Source: Methanobacteriota archaeon (GTDB taxonomy: Archaea > Thermoplasmatota > Poseidoniia > MGIII > CG-Epi1). Taken from it: a stretch of 16,418 nt of DNA. Positions within the stretch are counted from its first letter, which is position 1, and every line of letters begins with the position of its first letter. The stretch is taken from positions 1 to 16,418 of the forward strand of contig PSPB01000001.1 of NCBI GenBank assembly GCA_003193815.1, in the 5' to 3' direction. Below, in pieces: positions 14,497 to 16,418 of the stretch. The notes under the pieces were generated by a model, which was not told the origin of the DNA, made no database searches, and saw nothing but the letters and a program-made list of their open reading frames with translations. The position numbers were made by a program, and so were the translations under genes.

Positions 14497-15339
14497 ATGA
14501 GCAAGGAAGTCATCTCGGCCTCCGAGATGGAGCGGTATGGATACTGCCCCCTCTCGTGGTGGCTGGGCCGCACAGGCGTCGACGCCGAAGGCAGCGAAGT
14601 CGCGAGTGGCCTTGAGAAGCATCAGGAAATTGGCGCCTCGCTCAAGACGCTGCTCCACGAGGAGCACAAGTCGCGCGAGACCTCCAGCACGCTGCTGGCG
14701 GTCGTGCTCTACATCGGGATACTGGTGCTGGCGGCGCTCTTCATCCTCTGGCACATTGGCTCCAACGAGGGCAACATCATGATCATCGTGAGCCTGTTTT
14801 TCATGCTGGGCGCATCGTTCCTGCTCTACCGGCTGCTGCAGTCGACCGAGCGTGTCGACAAACTGCGCGACGATTACAAGCTGGGCGAGGGCGAAATCGA
14901 GGCGCCCGACGACCTGACCGCGAAGTCGCCGGTCCTCAAGTCAGATAAACACAACCTCGCCGGGCGGCCCGACTACATCCTGCACGAGGACGGCGTGCGC
15001 ATCCCGGTCGAGGTCAAGACCGGCCGCCGCCCGCGGGCGCCTTTCTTCAGCCACGTGTTGCAGGCGGGCGCCTACTGCCTGCTGGTTGAGGAGATGTACG
15101 GCAAGTCCCCGCCCGGCGGGCAGCTGCGCTATGGCCTCGAGACCGAGCCGCACACGGTCGAGTGGGAGCCGAAGCTGAAAGCCATTGTGCTCGAGAAGCT
15201 GGAAGAGATGAACGACGCGCTGGCGGGACGGAGCGAGGTTCACCGCAACCACAACCGCCCCGGTAAGTGCCAGAACTGCTCGCGCCGCAGGGGTTGCTCC
15301 GAGCGGCTCGACAAGCCACCGGCGGGCGGCAACACTTAA
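14497..15339 (+). CDS. Cas4-like PD-(D/E)XK nuclease with internal membrane hairpin
   Basis: This 280-residue protein has the Cas4/RecB-family nuclease plan. The first iron-sulfur cysteine is C17 in RYGYCPLSWWL; motif I is H42 in GLEKHQEIG; the catalytic residues are D159 (GRPDYIL), E172 and K174 (VEVKTG), then Q189 and Y193 (QAGAYCLLVEE); the last cluster cysteines are C258, C261 and C267 (CQNCSRRRGC). The nuclease core therefore looks complete. Between motif I and D159 two strong transmembrane helices (about 65-87 and 93-114) have been inserted, with a polar turn (GSNEGN) between. Both nuclease halves should face the same side, presumably the cytoplasm. Typical Cas4 proteins are soluble and about 180-200 residues. 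No cas genes or CRISPR repeats are nearby. No ribosome site is seen; a weak TATA-like GATTTT near 14463 would suit a leaderless start. Confidence 0.85.
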   Translation: MSKEVISASEMERYGYCPLSWWLGRTGVDAEGSEVASGLEKHQEIGASLKTLLHEEHKSRETSSTLLAVVLYIGILVLAALFILWHIGSNEGNIMIIVSLFFMLGASFLLYRLLQSTERVDKLRDDYKLGEGEIEAPDDLTAKSPVLKSDKHNLAGRPDYILHEDGVRIPVEVKTGRRPRAPFFSHVLQAGAYCLLVEEMYGKSPPGGQLRYGLETEPHTVEWEPKLKAIVLEKLEEMNDALAGRSEVHRNHNRPGKCQNCSRRRGCSERLDKPPAGGNT

Positions 15340-15367
15340 ACCACTGCGCCGCTTTGGGAGGCTCCAC

Positions 15368-15928
15368 ATGATTCCAGTCAAGCTAGCTATCTCCGGTCAG
15401 CCGGGAACCGGCAAGACCGGGATGGTGTTGAAAATAGCCGAAATGGTGAGCGACCGCTTCAGCATCGGCGGCTTCACCACCCACGCCGTCGTGGAGGATG
15501 GCGTGATGGTCGGCATTATGCTGCGCGACTACATTACCGGCGAAGAGGAGCTGGCCGCCTCGGTGCGCTGGGACGTCAAGCCGCGCGTGCCGGGACGCAC
15601 CCCGGAGGCGACGCCGCTCGGCATCCGGCTCGACACGGTCAAGCGCATCGCGGTCGAATCGGTGCTGCGCGCTATCGAGGAGAACGACCTGATTCTCATC
15701 GACGAAGTGGGCAAGCTGGTTTCGGAGTCGAAGGAATTCGCCGAGGCGCTGGACGACGCGCTCGAGTGTGGCAAGCCGATGCTGATTACGATGCACAAGC
15801 GGTCGCGCAACCCGCTGCTCCAGTCTATCCGCAAACGGGATGACCTGCGCACGCTCGAGGTGACGCGCATCAACTCCGGCCTGCTGCCGTCGAAGGCGGT
15901 GCGCATCCTCAAGACCGGAATGGTGTGA
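15368..15928 (+). CDS. THEP1-family nucleoside-triphosphatase
   Basis: A 186-residue P-loop NTPase of the THEP1/NTPCR family, which hydrolyses NTPs with poor base selectivity; the physiological role is not settled. Walker A is GQPGTGKT (10-17), the family strand GGFTTHAVVEDGVMVGIML (34-52) follows, then Walker B LILIDEVGKL (108-117), with SKEFAEALDDAL after it, and a MLITMHKRSRNPLL segment. Most relatives have a Met-Glu after Walker B; here it reads GKLVSES. GGGAGG (15356-15361) is ideally placed 6 nt before the ATG. The gene lies 28 nt after the Cas4-like gene, and its TGA overlaps the trm1 GTG as GTGA, so all three are probably one transcript. Confidence 0.87.
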   Translation: MIPVKLAISGQPGTGKTGMVLKIAEMVSDRFSIGGFTTHAVVEDGVMVGIMLRDYITGEEELAASVRWDVKPRVPGRTPEATPLGIRLDTVKRIAVESVLRAIEENDLILIDEVGKLVSESKEFAEALDDALECGKPMLITMHKRSRNPLLQSIRKRDDLRTLEVTRINSGLLPSKAVRILKTGMV

Positions 15929-16418
15929 AGCTCCAGCGCGAAGGAGCGGTCGAGCGCGAAGGAGCGGTCGGGTTCGAGGCCGAAGCGTCGGGCCCCGGCT
16001 CCGGCCCGGGGAAGGCGGGCGGCGTCTTCTACAATCCCGCTATGGCGTTCGCGCGCGACCTGCACGTCGCGCTCTGGCGCAAGCTGGCGCCGGCCGGGAC
16101 AACGCTCGACGGCCTTGCGGCGTCGGGGGTGCGCGGGCTGCGGCTGATGGCCGAGGCTGGCGCCGCCGTCGAGTTCTGCGACTGCTCGCCGCTCGCTGTA
16201 GCGGCCATCCGCGCCAACTTGGTGCACAATTCACTTGCGGCGGAAGTGTACGAAGGCGACCTGCTCGAAGTGCTCGAGGGTCGCGAATTCGGCGCGCTCG
16301 ACATCGACCCCTTCGGGACGCCGGCGCGCTTCCTCCCCGCCGCCGTGCGGGCGGTTGCCGCCGCCGGCATCCTTGGCGTGGCGGCGACCGACACCGCCAT
16401 GCTCTGCGGCGCGCAGCC
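15925..16418 (+). CDS. trm1: tRNA (guanine26-N2)-dimethyltransferase Trm1, 3' end missing
   Basis: Trm1 uses SAM to make N2,N2-dimethylguanosine at position 26 of tRNA. About 164 residues are present before the window ends; the family is about 370-400. The N-terminal signature VFYNPAMAFARDLHVAL is followed by LDGLAASGVRGLRLMAEAGA (SAM site), EFCDCSPLAVAAIRANLVHN, then LDIDPFGTPARFL (catalytic DPFG) and ATDTAMLCG, all canonical. The GTG start overlaps the THEP1 stop (GTGA) and is the only start before the conserved core that makes sense. The first 35 residues are odd: a REGAVE block is duplicated in tandem and followed by a Gly/Pro-rich stretch (ASGPGSGPGKAGG) before the FYNP motif. Confidence 0.93.
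   Translation, partial: MKLQREGAVEREGAVGFEAEASGPGSGPGKAGGVFYNPAMAFARDLHVALWRKLAPAGTTLDGLAASGVRGLRLMAEAGAAVEFCDCSPLAVAAIRANLVHNSLAAEVYEGDLLEVLEGREFGALDIDPFGTPARFLPAAVRAVAAAGILGVAATDTAMLCGAQ
15935..15970 (+). repeat. Exact 18-bp tandem duplication in the trm1 N-terminus
   Basis: AGCGCGAAGGAGCGGTCG occurs twice back to back (15935-15952 and 15953-15970) with no mismatch. The length is a multiple of three, so the frame is kept and the block REGAVE is repeated as REGAVEREGAVG. Lack of any difference suggests a recent slippage event. Confidence 0.9.

Noticed and set aside
14497..15339. Cas4-like gene as evidence of a CRISPR-Cas locus
   Set aside because: No repeat-spacer array or other cas gene is visible in the window, and the membrane hairpin is not a feature of CRISPR adaptation Cas4.

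Overview
The window is high-GC archaeal chromosome. The evidence is an ftsZ-secE-spt5-rpl11 cluster (Spt5 rather than bacterial NusG, Sec61-gamma-type SecE, archaeal L11), an archaeal-type pyrB-pyrI pair with a zinc-binding regulatory chain, a Trm1-type tRNA methyltransferase, TATA-box promoters placed for leaderless or short-leader mRNAs, and a large glycosylation-site-rich secreted protein. I read it as a euryarchaeon of the Thermoplasmatota / marine group II-III kind. The archaeal call is firm; the lineage is inference from gene style.

Layout. (1) 1-714, minus strand: an iron-type DtxR regulator, translationally coupled to a gene cut off by the window edge. (2) 773-2242, plus: a membrane-anchored M28 zinc aminopeptidase, divergent from the regulator. 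A 19-bp interrupted palindrome in the shared promoter is a good candidate regulator operator. (3) 2239-3433, minus: a DUF454/YbaN-like membrane protein followed by an overlapping SAM-dependent methyltransferase. (4) 3511-5273, plus: panD-pyrB-pyrI, two aspartate-consuming activities. (5) 5270-8578, minus: ftsZ-secE-spt5-rpl11-carbamate kinase, joined by overlaps or gaps of 0-8 nt; carbamate kinase ends against pyrI. (6) 8661-14434, plus: a 1,777-residue secreted beta-repeat protein, then a small membrane-anchored beta protein that probably starts at CTG. (7) 14497-end, plus: a Cas4-like PD-(D/E)XK nuclease carrying an internal transmembrane hairpin, a THEP1-type P-loop NTPase and a truncated trm1.

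How the parts connect. Carbamate kinase can make carbamoyl phosphate, the substrate PyrB joins to aspartate, and PanD takes aspartate to beta-alanine for CoA; so pyrimidine and CoA precursor supply meet beside the translation/secretion/division cluster. Genes are packed: both convergent pairs share one CTAG tetranucleotide as their two stop codons, and most same-strand neighbours overlap (TAATG, TGATG, ATGA, GTGA, CTGA). No intergenic stretch exceeds 100 bases.

The best candidates for something undescribed are the membrane-hairpin Cas4-like nuclease, and the giant beta-repeat exoprotein with its small anchored partner. I saw no tRNA, rRNA, CRISPR array or insertion sequence.
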